From positions 60,596,946-60,660,945 of the forward strand of contig OZ038500.1 of assembly GCA_964036315.1 (NCBI GenBank): a DNA stretch of 64,000 nt, given 5' to 3'. The notes beneath the pieces are model-generated. The model was not told the origin of the DNA, did not search any database, and saw only the letters and a list, made by a program, of their open reading frames with translations. The position numbers and the translations under genes were made by a program. Shown in pieces: positions 11,527-22,039 of the stretch. Position 1 is the stretch's first letter. The number at the start of each line of letters is the position of its first letter. The DNA comes from Acanthosepion esculentum (lineage: Eukaryota; Mollusca; Cephalopoda; Sepiida; Sepiidae).

Positions 11527-11830
11527 CCAAGAGCATTGAATCTAGGTAGAGCTCACTTTACAGGACAGAGCTATAATATAATAAAAAAAAGGCTGAAACA
11601 CTAATATTCCAAGGTTTTAATTTATTACATTGGAATCGTAATCACGATTCAATTCATCAAAGCTACAAATTCAGAAAGAAATCGGAAAATATAACTCCGG
11701 GCATAAAAAACAAAATTTCAGTAAGCGTGTATATGTGGGGGTGGGAAACAAAGGTGGGAGGGAAATGTATGAAAGCTCTAGAGAGAAGTGTAACGGAAGA
11801 AAGAGGAATAGGAAACGTCTAAATGTGAAG

Positions 11831-11831
<1 letters not shown>
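11526..11831. other. Unassigned spacer
   Basis: No coding or repeat signal was recognised. Confidence 0.35.
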
Positions 11832-11871
<40 letters not shown>

Positions 11872-11895
11872 TAGATAGATAGATAGATAGATAGA
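11832..11895. repeat. (AT)n(GATA)n microsatellite
   Basis: Compound simple repeat. Confidence 0.95.
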
Positions 11896-12052
11896 TGTAT
11901 ATTACAGGTAATAGATCCATTGGTATATAATTCAGGTGGATCTTAGTAATATCAGATATTAAAACTGATCCACAGAGAGCTCAATATATTTATTATAACA
12001 GAGCATATATTTTGTACAACAAGACTGTCATATGTCAATGTTGGATTGAAAT

Positions 12053-12056
<4 letters not shown>

Positions 12057-12123
<67 letters not shown>
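12057..12123. repeat. (AT)n microsatellite
   Basis: Pure AT dinucleotides. Confidence 0.95.
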
Positions 12124-12125
<2 letters not shown>

Positions 12126-12752
12126 TTCTAATTTTCAAATAAGGTTTTTAGTATTGATCTTGACGTTGTGGATAAACTCAAAATATTTTTAATAAACATG
12201 TGTACCTTACTGACTTATTTCCCTGCTTACTTAATAACTATAAACGCTCAATCTCTGATAGTGAGCACTCTCTATCACCAATATATAGCAAATATTTGTG
12301 TGTCTGTTGTTTTTATTAGAATGTAAATTGATATAATTTCAAAAATTTTTGCCCCCATTATAATCACTTAATATATCACTGTAATGGAATTTGTTGATTT
12401 TATCAGATAATTTCATCATTATACGAACAAGATGTGAAAACAAAAATGACCGCCGTTTTCCCAACACTCAAAATCGGACACACGTTAACGAGATTTGTAA
12501 AGAACGAGATAAATTCATTCGTCCATTAGGAGATTATTTTTTACGAAAGATAATGCATCAACTTTGTTAAAAAAAAATCGTCAACACCGTTGTCTGACCA
12601 GTCAAACCGGAGTCGAGAGGTGAATCAATCGCTATCGACGTCAATTTTGTTGAATAACTGGAAATAAACGAAAGTAAAAGGTATATCCAATAAATATAAC
12701 GAAAAATATATATCGAGAATCATTGAATACGACGTCAATATTAGTATATATA
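12124..12752. other. Unassigned spacer
   Basis: AT-rich with no recognised gene or repeat family. Confidence 0.35.
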
Positions 12753-13598
12753 GGATGCGCTAGGTAAATTGTCGCCATTTTATATTTTTAATTTCGCGCC
12801 TGCGCTGTGTTTGTTTTTGATTCCGTCAACTGCACAGTCTAGTAGGGTCAGTTGGGCACCGTCTGTGAGGAAAAGAGCACCATGATGCAATTCACTCCGC
12901 CAGAAATTTCGAAACAGCATGCTGTACTGCTTAGTATTTGTAGCGAAACTCCAATACGAACATTTCAGAGTGTTTGTGTGTCAATCTGAAGACGGTGCAG
13001 AGGATTCGGAAAGAGCTGGATGAGTCTAATGGTGATTACGAAGGTATGGCAGCACGGAATCTAATAAGAAGAAAATCTCCCGAATTTGTTAGTGAGGGGA
13101 TCAGATTCAACACGGAGGCCTACATCAAGTGCCTTGCGGATATAGTGCTGTCCTGTTGGAAGAACCTATGTCAGGCTACAGGACTCTGCTCCATGCCACA
13201 CAAACAGGAGAACCCATTCATCCCCGTCAGACAATTTCTGAAACGACATCATCCTTTATATCTGGCCACCTATCTCCCCAGACTGCAATTCCTTTGATTA
13301 TTATGTGGGGGTGCAGTTCAGCGAGAGACCAAAAAAACTCTTTGTAACGCCAAAGCTGAACTGAAGAAAAGATTTATGGCAGGATTCAATAATTTAAAAA
13401 AGGAGACCGCCCAGGAGAGATGCAGGAGATACCGAAGACATTTGGAGGACGTGGTTAAAGCCAATGGCGATTTTATTAAATAAATTTACACTTTAGTATT
13501 TCTAGATTTTTGTTTTTGTGATTTTGGTAAATATCTGTTAAAATGAGATATCAGTATTATTTTCATTTTGGCGTAATTTATACAATTTATCCATCGCT

Positions 13599-13600
<2 letters not shown>
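12753..13600 (+). mobile_element. Internally deleted Tc1/mariner-superfamily element
   Basis: Imperfect terminal inverted repeats: GGATGCGCTAGGTAAATTGT at 12753 and, inverted, ACAATTTATCCATCGCTCC at 13582-13600. TA-rich sequence lies immediately outside both. The interior holds the two ends of a transposase gene (see 12965-13484) with the middle missing. At about 850 bp it is a deletion derivative that would depend on a full-length relative. Confidence 0.75.
12965..13484 (+). pseudogene. Transposase remnant with central deletion
   Basis: The frame at 12974-13297 starts with a helix-turn-helix portion (VQRIRKELDESNGDYEGMA) ending at KSPEFV. It then jumps to IRFNTEAYIKCLADIVLSCW, which in this transposase type lies near the second catalytic Asp. 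A shifted frame continues with a pattern like CPQTAIPLIIMWGCSSARDQ and later KAELKKRFMAGFNNL, RCRRYRRHLEDVV and KANGDF up to 13484. This corresponds to the C-terminus with its WPPNSPDCNP-LDYYVW type region. Much of the first half of the catalytic domain is deleted and at least one frameshift follows. Confidence 0.7.
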
Positions 13601-13695
<95 letters not shown>

Positions 13696-13704
13696 GATAT
13701 ATAT
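13601..13704. repeat. (AT)n(AG)n microsatellite
   Basis: Compound simple repeat directly against the transposon end at 13600. Confidence 0.95.
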
Positions 13705-13749
13705 TATTTCATTTTATTTATTTCTTTTTTTAAAATAATAATCCACGTA

Positions 13750-14380
13750 GTATAACGTGTGGACTGTGTCAGAATTACCACAACCAGATATTTTTATTAA
13801 AATATACATAATGTTACGGACAGTATCTGTCTATATTTCTGAGATGAGATATTATGTACACTATTTATATTATTTGGACTATTGTCCTCATTTTGTCGCC
13901 ATATTTATGACAACGTTTCGGCCGTTGTACGCTCCGGTCTTCTTCAGGTGTTTGGAGGGTCCTCAAGGGCACATGGCACAGTCGATAAAGGCATTAGTTA
14001 GATCCAGTGACAGGACACAAAGAGTGTGACATCAATACCTGGTTAAGCCCGTGGATAACTTGGAGAAGGTATTAAGCAGGAGATAACTGATAATTGATAT
14101 CCATCAAACATGGCACGTGGAACTAGAACAGTCTACCCCAGTGAGCGAAAGAAAGGGTTCAGTTCGATATTCCAACCACCTGAAGAAGGCAGGAGCGTAC
14201 AACGGCCAAAACGTTGTCATAAATATGGCGACAAAGATGAGGACCATAGTCCGAATAATATAAATAGTGTACATAATATCTCATCTCAGAAATATAGACA
14301 GATACTATCCTTAACATTATGTATATTTTAATAAAAATATTTGGTTGTGGTAATTGTGACACAGTCCACACGTTGTAATA
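13750..14380. mobile_element. Penelope-like terminal repeats in inverted pair
   Basis: 13750-13948 and 14180-14378 are about 200-base reverse complements (for example TCTGTCTATATTTCTGAGAT against ATCTCAGAAATATAGACAGA). Each arm holds the motif CTGAAGAAG(G/A)C(C/A)GGAGCG, a spacer TACAACGGCC and (A/G)AAACGTTG. Between the arms, 13966-14045 is tRNA-like (ATGGCACAG, GGACACAAAGAGTGTGA), and a leader with CCCAGTGAGCGAAA follows. The same unit appears at 18360, 40035, 44880, 58640 and 59265. The last two flank a GIY-YIG remnant, which ties the family to Penelope-like retroelements. Confidence 0.6.
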
Positions 14381-14502
14381 AATATGGCGACAAAGATGAA
14401 GACAATAGTCAAAATAATGTAAATATTGTAACGGACAGTCTCTACTCATCACCTGAGGATAGCTTTGTGCTACCGATGAGGTATAATATGTATATTTTAT
14501 CA

Positions 14503-14597
<95 letters not shown>
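14503..14597. repeat. (AT)n(GT)n microsatellite
   Basis: A short (AT) run is followed by about 37 GT units. Confidence 0.95.
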
Positions 14598-14599
<2 letters not shown>

Positions 14600-14660
14600 T
14601 TGGCAGCAACTTTTCTTTTAAACATGTTGTGTTGAATGTCAAAGACAACATAGTCCTGCA
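14598..14660 (-). pseudogene. Penelope-like ORF fragment abutting microsatellite
   Basis: Minus strand reads LTFNTTCLKEKLLPNYT and then dissolves into the HTHTHT translation of the (CA)n. The same protein phrase (VFNETCMKEGLLPKCT) occurs at 15240-15300 on the plus strand. The phrase K(E)GLLP.YT is typical of the N-terminal region of Penelope-like reverse transcriptases. Confidence 0.5.
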
Positions 14661-14687
14661 TATTTTCTTTTGAATTTTCTCATATTT

Positions 14688-14873
14688 TCTAATGAGACTT
14701 TTTATTTGAAAATTATATTAAAATAAATAATTTCCGTAAAATAACCGGGTCTAATGAGACTTTTTATTTGAAAATTATATTGAAATAAATATTGTCCGTA
14801 AAATAACCAGGTCTAATGAGACTTTTTATTTGAAAATTATATTGAAATAAATATTGTCCGTAAGATAACCGAG
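14688..14873. repeat. Three copies of a 62-bp tandem repeat
   Basis: TCTAATGAGACTTTTTATTT recurs at 14688, 14750 and 14812. Copies two and three are almost identical. Confidence 0.9.
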
Positions 14874-14884
14874 TACTTTCGAAC

Positions 14885-15082
14885 ATATATATATATATGC
14901 ATATGTACATTTCATTGAATACGACAGAGAAGGTGCTTTGATAATTTTTTAAAATACAATTTCTGATGTGATCCAATTATTTTTTTTTCTTTTCGGATGA
15001 TAAATTATATAAAAACTCTCCAATTGTTATTTTTAACCAAGCGCTTTCGGCTAGACATTTAGCCATTTTCAAGGTTGAAAAA
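14885..15082 (-). mobile_element. Penelope-like 5' fragment with hammerhead-like motif
   Basis: On the minus strand the order is a hammerhead-like fold at 15082-15029, then ATAATTTATCATCCGAAAAG, then codons like MDHIRNCILKNY and FSVVFNEMYI, then (AT)n. The same order occurs at 18330-18163 on the minus strand. No intact reading frame remains. Confidence 0.55.
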
Positions 15083-15179
15083 TATTAACTGTTAACACGA
15101 AATAGATTGTTGTATGTATGTATTTATATAATGTTTTCATTTACAAAACACGGTGAAGATATTGTGTCCATGTTTATAG

Positions 15180-15296
15180 TTGATACAAAAACCTCATTAG
15201 ATCACATGAGAAATTGTGTAAAATACTAAATGAAAGTACTTTGTCTGCCGTATTCAATGAAACGTGCATGAAAGAAGGATTGCTACCTAAATGCAC

Positions 15297-15345
<49 letters not shown>

Positions 15346-15367
15346 TAAGAGAGAGAGAGAAAGAGAG
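15180..15367 (+). pseudogene. Penelope-like ORF fragment ending in microsatellite
   Basis: Plus-strand broken frames give LDHMRNCVKY and then VFNETCMKEGLLPKCTNY. They run straight into (AT)n(AG)n at 15300-15367. It is opposite in orientation to the related fragment at 14885-15082. Confidence 0.5.
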
Positions 15368-16423
15368 CCAATATATTAATTAAGTTTTCGCGCCAATATA
15401 TTAAGTATTTTAGAAAGAGGGGAAGAAACCATTGTAACTATTATGTGGAGACAATTTTGGACTCTATAGAGAGTGGAACGAGAACGTTTGGTGGTTCCTG
15501 TCCATATATGGCAGCACTGCCCCATTTTTTAGTCTGGTCTGGCTCTTGTAGAGTTAGCAGGATAAGTGAGCTATTTGTTGGAGCGGCACAGAGAACCGCC
15601 CGTTTTCCCAGCATCTTTAGCGATAGATCGTATATACGAGTTCCACGTTAGGCCTGGCTTGAGTATATACCTCAGCAGACGCTCAAGGCACGCCCCACCC
15701 CCACGAGAATTGGTGAAAGTTATGGGTACGATCGATGAGGGTAGGTCACTAGTTTGGTTTTGGAGTCATTGAATGTGACCAAACAGTTTTCCCCCACTGA
15801 GTTGCTAGATATGGGTCAGAAAAGAGATCAGCTGCCAAGCTCTGGTTATCGAGGATTTTAGAGGTGCACCCTGTTAATATTTAGTCATTGTGTATCATAC
15901 GCATACATAATTTTAATGTTTAAATGTCTATAGAAAGGGCGAATTATACAGAAATAAGTATGGTAAGATTGCGCTGAATGCGGTCAAATGTTAAAAAATT
16001 CGCGGAAGTATATTGTTTATTTTTTTCGCCAATATTACAAGTGAAGACAGCTGTCAGACGGAATTATTTATTTAAAATCTTATGATTTACGGACATTAAT
16101 TAGTTATCGATTATTGATCTCTGAGCCTTGACGATGGAATTAGTAAAATAATGTCTGCTACATCTTTTCAGCATGTCAACATTCGACGTGAAAGAAAAAA
16201 CTACGGATTAACGAAGGATTTTTTCATGAATATAAATTCCAGTATAAATAGCTTTGTTGTTAATATGTTGGTTTTGTCAGAGAAGACATGGTAGACAATG
16301 CATTAAAATTATGGAGAGTTTTATACAAAAAATATATATGAAGATTCTGAGGTATATACAATTTGACAAAATGTTTGAATTTTCATATATATATATATAT
16401 CAATTATGTGGTGCGGGTTAAAT
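15368..16423. other. Unassigned spacer
   Basis: Includes a somewhat GC-richer segment at 15440-15860 without a recognisable domain. Two overlapping 68-codon frames there lack motifs and probably do not code. Confidence 0.35.
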
Positions 16424-16766
16424 TTATATTACGCGAATCATTCATACGAAAAGCAGATAATGAAGTTAATGATATGGCAAGAATCACTCTCGCAAACAAT
16501 TTTTAATAATAAAATACATTAACCTCGAACCCGTTAATGAATGGTATGATTTTTCTTTATGAATTTATAATTTTATTAAAAAATTTATAAGTTTATAAAA
16601 ACAAAAAGAGCTGATAAAACCGGAATTTATAAAGAAGGATCATACCATTCATTAACGGATTCGAGGTTAATGTATTTTATTATTAAAAATTGTTTGCGAG
16701 AGTGATTCTTGCCATATCATTAACTTCATTATTTGCTTTTCGTATGAATGATTCGCGTAATATATA
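16424..16766. mobile_element. 343-bp foldback element
   Basis: Left arm 16424-16555 and right arm 16636-16766 are nearly perfect reverse complements over about 130 bases (CGCGAATCATTCATACGAAA against TTTCGTATGAATGATTCGCG). They are separated by an AT-rich loop of about 80 bases. There is no coding capacity. It lies just left of the mariner at 16788, separated only by (AT)n. Confidence 0.85.
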
Positions 16767-16787
16767 TATATATATATATATATATTA

Positions 16788-18066
16788 GGTCATCCCATAA
16801 GTTCTGTCCGAATTTTAACTTTTTGTTAAAATGAACGAAATTTAAAGAGTATTTTATAATGTCTAATGGAGCTGAACATTATTTTTATGTTTAGATCCAT
16901 TTAAACTGATCAAATTTTATTTCAGACAACAATAAAATTAAATTTTGTTTGATTAAAACCCTGCTAACATGGAAGTACCCAAGAATCATTTGAGGCACAT
17001 AATGCTTTATGAGTTCAAGTAAGGAAACTCAGCAGCCGAAGCGGCTAGAAACATTCACTCAGTTTATGGAAAGGAATGTGTGAATGAAAGAACTTGCAGA
17101 AGATGGTTTGCAAAATTCAGAGGTGGAGATTTCACCCTTGAAGATGAAGATCGAACCGGACGTCCAGTTGAGTTTGATGAAAAGCTTCTTGAAGCAGCCC
17201 TTGAAGAAAATCCTGCTTTATCTGTTGAGGAATTGGCAGTGGTTCTCAGTTCAAACCGTACAACTGTTCATCGTCATCTTCAACAACTTGGAAAAGTTCC
17301 TAAACTTGGAAAATGGGTGCCTCATGAATTGTCTGAAAACAACCTCAAATCCCGAGTTGACATCTGCTCTTCTCTCCATTCCCGCCAACTTGTTTCACAT
17401 TTTTTGGATAGACTTGTGACTGGCGACGAAAAATGGATCTTTTATCGAAATGTTAAGCGTCGTAGACAGTGGATTGGTAAAGGGGAAGGACCCCAGCCAC
17501 AGCCGAGAAGGGAACTTCATGGGCAAAAGGTTCTTCTTTCAATCTGGTGGGATTGCCAAGGAATAATCCACTTTGAATTCTTACCACCTAATGCAACAAT
17601 TAATGCTCAAATATACTGTCAGCAATTAGAGCTTTTGAACCAAGCTTTGAGGAAAAAAAGACCTGCTCAAGTGAATCGAAAACAGGTGATGTTTCATCAG
17701 GACAATGCGCGACCACACAGCAAGAATCACGTCACAAAAGATCGAAGAACTTGGTTGGGAGAACATTTCTCATCCACCTTATTCTCCCGACCTTGCTCCT
17801 TCAGATTACCATTTGTTTCGTAGCTTACAGAATAATTTGGAAGAAACAGCTTTTGTAACACAGGAAGAGGTTAAAACTGACATTTGTGAGTTCTTCGAAT
17901 CAAAGCCAAAAGAATTTTACAGTAATGGAATTAGTAAGCTTGTTGATAGATGGAAGGAAGTCATAGATAATCAGGAAAAATACATTGCTGATTGAATTTT
18001 TAATTAAATGTAACATTTGGTCACTTGTGCAAAATTCAAAATTCGAACAGAACTTATGGGATGACC
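16788..18066 (+). mobile_element. Nearly full-length mariner transposon
   Basis: The terminal inverted repeats begin GGTCATCCCATAAGTTCTGT and remain similar for over 30 bases (16788 onward and, inverted, ending 18066). A TA lies at the left edge and a diverged TG at the right, in keeping with TA target-site duplication. The 1279-bp length is normal for mariner. It contains one transposase gene carrying two inactivating changes and sits inside an (AT)n tract. Confidence 0.92.
16969..17994 (+). pseudogene. Mariner transposase, inactivated (SETMAR-type DD34D)
   Basis: The ATG at 16969 (MEVPKNHLRHIML) is the natural start, but TAA at 17020 ends it after 17 codons. The frame then stays open from 17023. 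The N-terminal DNA-binding half has CRRWFAKFRGGDF and DRTGRP. The linker has WVPHEL. Catalytic Asp 1 is in VTGDEKWI (about 17420) and Asp 2 in FHQDNARPH (about 17700). Near 17718-17725 a frame change of +1 shifts the reading frame. The rest (SPDLAPSDYHLF, SKPKEFYSNGI, ending KYIAD at 17994) lies in the next frame. Counting across the break gives 34 residues between Asp 2 and Asp 3, so DD34D. The protein would cut and paste the element, but this copy cannot make it. Confidence 0.93.
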
Positions 18067-18068
18067 TG

Positions 18069-18091
18069 ATATATATATATATATATATATG

Positions 18092-18162
<71 letters not shown>
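18069..18162. repeat. (AT)n microsatellite
   Basis: Interrupted once by GTATGT. It connects the mariner end with the Penelope-like fragment. Confidence 0.95.
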
Positions 18163-18166
<4 letters not shown>

Positions 18167-18330
18167 TTCCTTAAAAACGACTGACAAGTTGCTTTTATTT
18201 AGTTTTTTATATAATTTCTCGTGCGATCTAATAATGTTTTTCCTTTCAGATGATAAATTATATAAAAACTGTCCGAATGTTCTTTTTATCCGAGCGCTTT
18301 CGGCTATACATTTAGCCATTTTCAAGTATT
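18163..18330 (-). mobile_element. Penelope-like 5' fragment with hammerhead-like motif
   Basis: Same order as 14885-15082. A CTTGAAAATGGCTAAATG motif with AGCCGAAAGCGCT lies at 18330-18291. The minus frame then continues through YNLSSERKNIIRSHEKLY and LSVVFKEMYI, and this is followed by (AT)n. Confidence 0.55.
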
Positions 18331-18359
18331 ATATTTCAACTGTTAGCATTAGAAATAGC

Positions 18360-18570
18360 TCAATAAACATGGCACATGTAACTAGAAAAGTCTACCCCAG
18401 TGAGGGAAATAAAGGGTTCAGTTCGAAATTACAACCACATGAAGAAGGCCGGGGTGTACAAAGGCCGAAACGTTGTAATAAATATGGCGACAAAGATGAG
18501 AACAATAGTCTGAATAATGTAAATAGTGTACATAATACATCACCTCAGAAATATAGACAGATACCGAAAA
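18360..18570 (+). mobile_element. Penelope-like terminal repeat
   Basis: Carries the leader CCCAGTGAGGGAAATAAAGG, the motif ATGAAGAAGGCCGGGGTG with AAGGCCGAAACGTTG, and the tail TCAGAAATATAGACAGATAC shared with 14184-14320. The hammerhead-like core has lost its first CTG (now ATG). Confidence 0.6.
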
Positions 18571-18744
18571 ATGGGACAATTCAATAAACTGGTGAAATTA
18601 CTTTGTCATTTTTCATATTACATTAAACATTGTCGACCATTTATGCAGTCATTGTAAAATATAAATTTGCTTTATTTTCTGGATTAACTAATAAAGAGCC
18701 TATACCGTTCTGTTCAATTATCGGCTGTTATCTTTCAACTATGG

Positions 18745-20012
18745 TATGCTATGATTGATAAAGTACGTCACAAAGAATTTCTGGAAGTGTTAGGTTACCG
18801 TGACATATTTAGGCAGGTTATTAGAATAATCCAGAAACTATATTGGAACCAAACCGCCTGTATACGAATAGAAAATGAATTAAGCAAATATACAGAAATA
18901 GAAAAGGGTACAAGGATGTGTTTTCCCACCGGATTTCAACTTATACGGGGAGGCCATTTTAAGAGTATTATAATTTCCACCAGGATTTATTATTTGCAGT
19001 CACAATCTTAACAACAAGAGATACGCAGATGATACAGTGATGAACGCATACACAGAACAGAAACTACAAAAACTCCTATAGAAAAGCGAAAAGAATGTAA
19101 TAAACATCAAGTGTAAGAAAACATCATTTTGTCAGTAAAAGGAACGGATTAACAGGCAAATTAAAAATTGGAGATGTCAAAATCCAACAAGTACAGCAAT
19201 TTAAATATCTGGGAAGTGTTTTAACAGACGACATAATGTGCAAGATTGAAATCCGTAAGTGCTTTTGGATAGCGAAAAATGGATCCCAAAATATTATCAA
19301 AATATTAAGAAACGAGGAAATTTCATTAAAAAAATGGGTACTAAATTTTATACAATATCACTCCTCCAATATGGTAGTGAATACACGACCGTCTCCGCTC
19401 AGATGAAGAAGAGACTTGAAGGAAAAGAAATATGGTTCTACAGAAGGATGTTGAGAATACTATGAACTGAACATGTGAGCAACGACGAAGTTTATGAGAA
19501 AATGGAAACAAAAGGACACTTATCAGAAAGAGACAGCTGAAATTTCTAGGACACATAATAAGGAAAGTGGGCTTGCAAAATCTGACACTCTCAGGACATA
19601 TTAAAAGCAAGAATGGCAGAGGAAAACAGCGTATAACCTACCTAACGAGCTTATGTCAATGGATGGCAGATTTGATTTAGAAAAAAAAGAACACACATGT
19701 CTACAAATGATAAGCTCTTGGAGAGCATCATGGTTGCCTATGTCCTGAAGGGACTCAGCACATTGAAGAAGACCAACAACAATTGGTAAAATTTGGGGGT
19801 ACTATTTAGTTTAAATATATATTTACAGGATATATTGAAGACAAGAAGGAAAGAGGAAAGCAGCGTATAATTTACCTGCTGAGCCTGTGAAAATAGATAT
19901 GCAGACTAGGGTTTAGGAGTCATAAAAACTACAAAGACGGGAAATTGTGGAGAACATTGACCGCCAACGTCCTAAAGGTATACGGCTCATAGAAGAAGAA
20001 TAAAATCATTCA
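18745..20012 (+). pseudogene. RTE-type LINE, 3' half, degenerate
   Basis: The plus-strand frame at 18751-19011 gives DKVRHKEFLEVLGYRDI, RIIQKLYWNQTACIRIENE and EIEKGTRM. After a frameshift comes RYADDT at about 19018-19040, the polymerase catalytic Asp pair. 19259-19465 gives LLQYGSEYTTVSAQMKKRLE and IWFYRRMLRIL, the thumb and C-terminal region. A second copy of the 3' end (GAACATTGACCGCCAACGTC then GAAGAAGAA) follows at about 19825-20012. There are numerous stops and frameshifts. Copies of the family occur at 49455 and 54860 (plus) and at 36215, 37725, 45075 and 50905 (minus). Confidence 0.8.
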
Positions 20013-21114
20013 AAAATATTCATCCTTCCATAATCCCCAAACTTGATAACTTTTTCCCCCAAAGTCTCACTCCGAGTAACCTTTCAGCTTTTCAAGGGAA
20101 TATTTTTTCAGTGATAATATCCCACAATCAGCGAAATAAAACAGAATCTATACGTGCAATACCAAGTGAATAGGAGCAGCGAACGTTGCTAATCTACAAC
20201 GGAATATGTCCTCTAACATTATTCTGGCTGAAAATTACGTCTAGCCATTCGTAAAAGCAAAAATCTTTTACACTTAGCGTTGTTGGGTTAAAAAATCTTA
20301 TATATAAAGTACAGTGAGTGTATGTGTGTTTGTGCGTGTGTGTGCCCAGGAAACTCCTCCGCTCCCACTGGTCCGATTTCAATGATTCATAGCTCTTTGA
20401 AAAGCCTTAGAAAGGTAGTCAGAGAGAACGATTTTCGTTGAGCTCAGATTCAGGGTTGCCGGATTATGCGAGGTTAAAAATATATATTAATTTATTATAC
20501 TAGTTATTATTGTTGCTTTCATGGTTCAAAGGAAGTAACTCTTATTTTACTTTTGTATCCAAAATTTCAGTGCACGTTTTATTATAAACTAGCTTAAAAG
20601 CTGCCTTATCGGGAGGCATTTAAGCAAGCTCCTGTGGAGGACTCTTGGTTTGGCCATCATCAAAATAGCTAGGGAGGAGTAGATGCAATAGGCATCAATA
20701 AACTACAGAAGAACTCAATTTTTGATCTCTGCATTTAAGTATTGAATTAATGTTTAAGCTAACCTTTTAAAAGTTCATCGATAATTATTCTGCTGCCACT
20801 TAAAGACGATTTGGTGGAGGTTAGTCCTTATTTTCCGTACAAACAATAATTTTTATTTCATGGGTCACAGAACAGGGGACTAATTATAAGATGAAATTAA
20901 TATAGTTTAAGATGGGAAAACAGACATTAGAATTAGTTATACATTCAACATTTAAAGAGTTAGAGAAATATAGTAGCTAATTAATTAAAACATATATTAT
21001 GGAATCTATATCAATAAATGCAAAACTGGAAATCAATTCTCTCGGGAAGTCTGCGATGAAAACGCTACAGCTCTACTTTATATTAATTTATACGTAGTAC
21101 TTACTGTCTCCCCA
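20013..21114. other. Unassigned spacer
   Basis: 20280-20480 (TATATAAAGTACAGTGAGTG, then CTCCTCCGCTCCCACTGG) resembles a dispersed repeat head, but no second copy is seen in the window. No gene is recognised. Confidence 0.35.
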
Positions 21115-21395
21115 CTGATACGAGATGTGACGCAAGATCCTTTTTTTTAAGGTGCGGAACCGAGCGCGAACAAAAATTGCCCGCAGCCAACGCAACCGTC
21201 GATTGCGCTGGCCTCGGTGCGAGCACCGATCCCCTTCTCTGGTGCAATGAGACGTAGCTGTTCCCCAAGACTGGGCACCTCTCAGTATAATTTTCCTCAG
21301 TTGACATTCTGTCCTTTGTAGCCCCTGAGCGCACTCTACTCAAAGACAGAGACGCAACTGAGAGATGATAAAGAGATGTGATACAAATTCCTCGA
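21115..21395. repeat. GC-rich duplicated unit, copy 1
   Basis: Shares with 21460-21700 the order GCGCTGGCCTCGGTG, TGCAATGAGA, CTCTCAGTATAATTTT, CTCAGTTG, CAAAGACAGA, CTGAGAGATGATAAA(G/T)AGATG. It is markedly more GC-rich than its surroundings. The family is unknown. Confidence 0.75.
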
Positions 21396-21459
21396 AAGTA
21401 ATTTGTATTTATTCAACCACCCATGAGGTCAGACTGTGATACAAGGTCGGTTTAATGTG

Positions 21460-21700
21460 GGGATCCTGAGCGCGTACAACCGGGCAAGGAACAGAAATTC
21501 TCCGCGCCCCGCAACCGACGTTTGCGCTGGCCTCGGTGTGTGCATCGATCGTTCTCTCTAGTGCAATGAGAAGGTGCGGCCACGGGCAGCTGTTCCTCAG
21601 GGCCGGCAGCTCTCAGTATAATTTTTCTCAGTTGCGACTGAGTGCACTCTGCCCAAAGACAGAACTGAGAGATGATAAATAGATGTGTCACAAACCGGCA
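21460..21700. repeat. GC-rich duplicated unit, copy 2
   Basis: Head-to-tail partner of 21115-21395, offset by about 340 bases. It is about 75-80 percent similar by eye, with small indels. It ends near GATGTGTCACAAACC. No motif was identified on either strand. Confidence 0.75.
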
Positions 21701-22039
21701 TCTATTTGTAAAACTTTACTTAATTATAACAAGCCAATTTATGAACGAAATGTTCATTTAATTATTTCTTTCAAAGATTTAAATACTTTGTGAAGCGATA
21801 GCGAGCGGCCTAAGCATGCTAGTTATAAATGAATATGGAACGTTCGCCGTCGTTGCTTTAATCTCACTGCATTTAGTTCTTTGGTTCGATCGCAATATGA
21901 TAGGTTTAGAAGATGCAGTTGTTTTTATCCCATATAAAGAACTAAGGGGATCCAGAGAATCTCAGAGTTTTTTGTCAAATATAAGGAATTTCGACTTATG
22001 TGACAACAAAATCTTATTAAAAATTATTTCCATTTTCCT
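21701..22039. other. Unassigned spacer
   Basis: A 100-codon plus-strand frame at 21816 has no family resemblance and ends in Penelope-like terminal repeat sequence, so it is regarded as chance. Confidence 0.35.
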
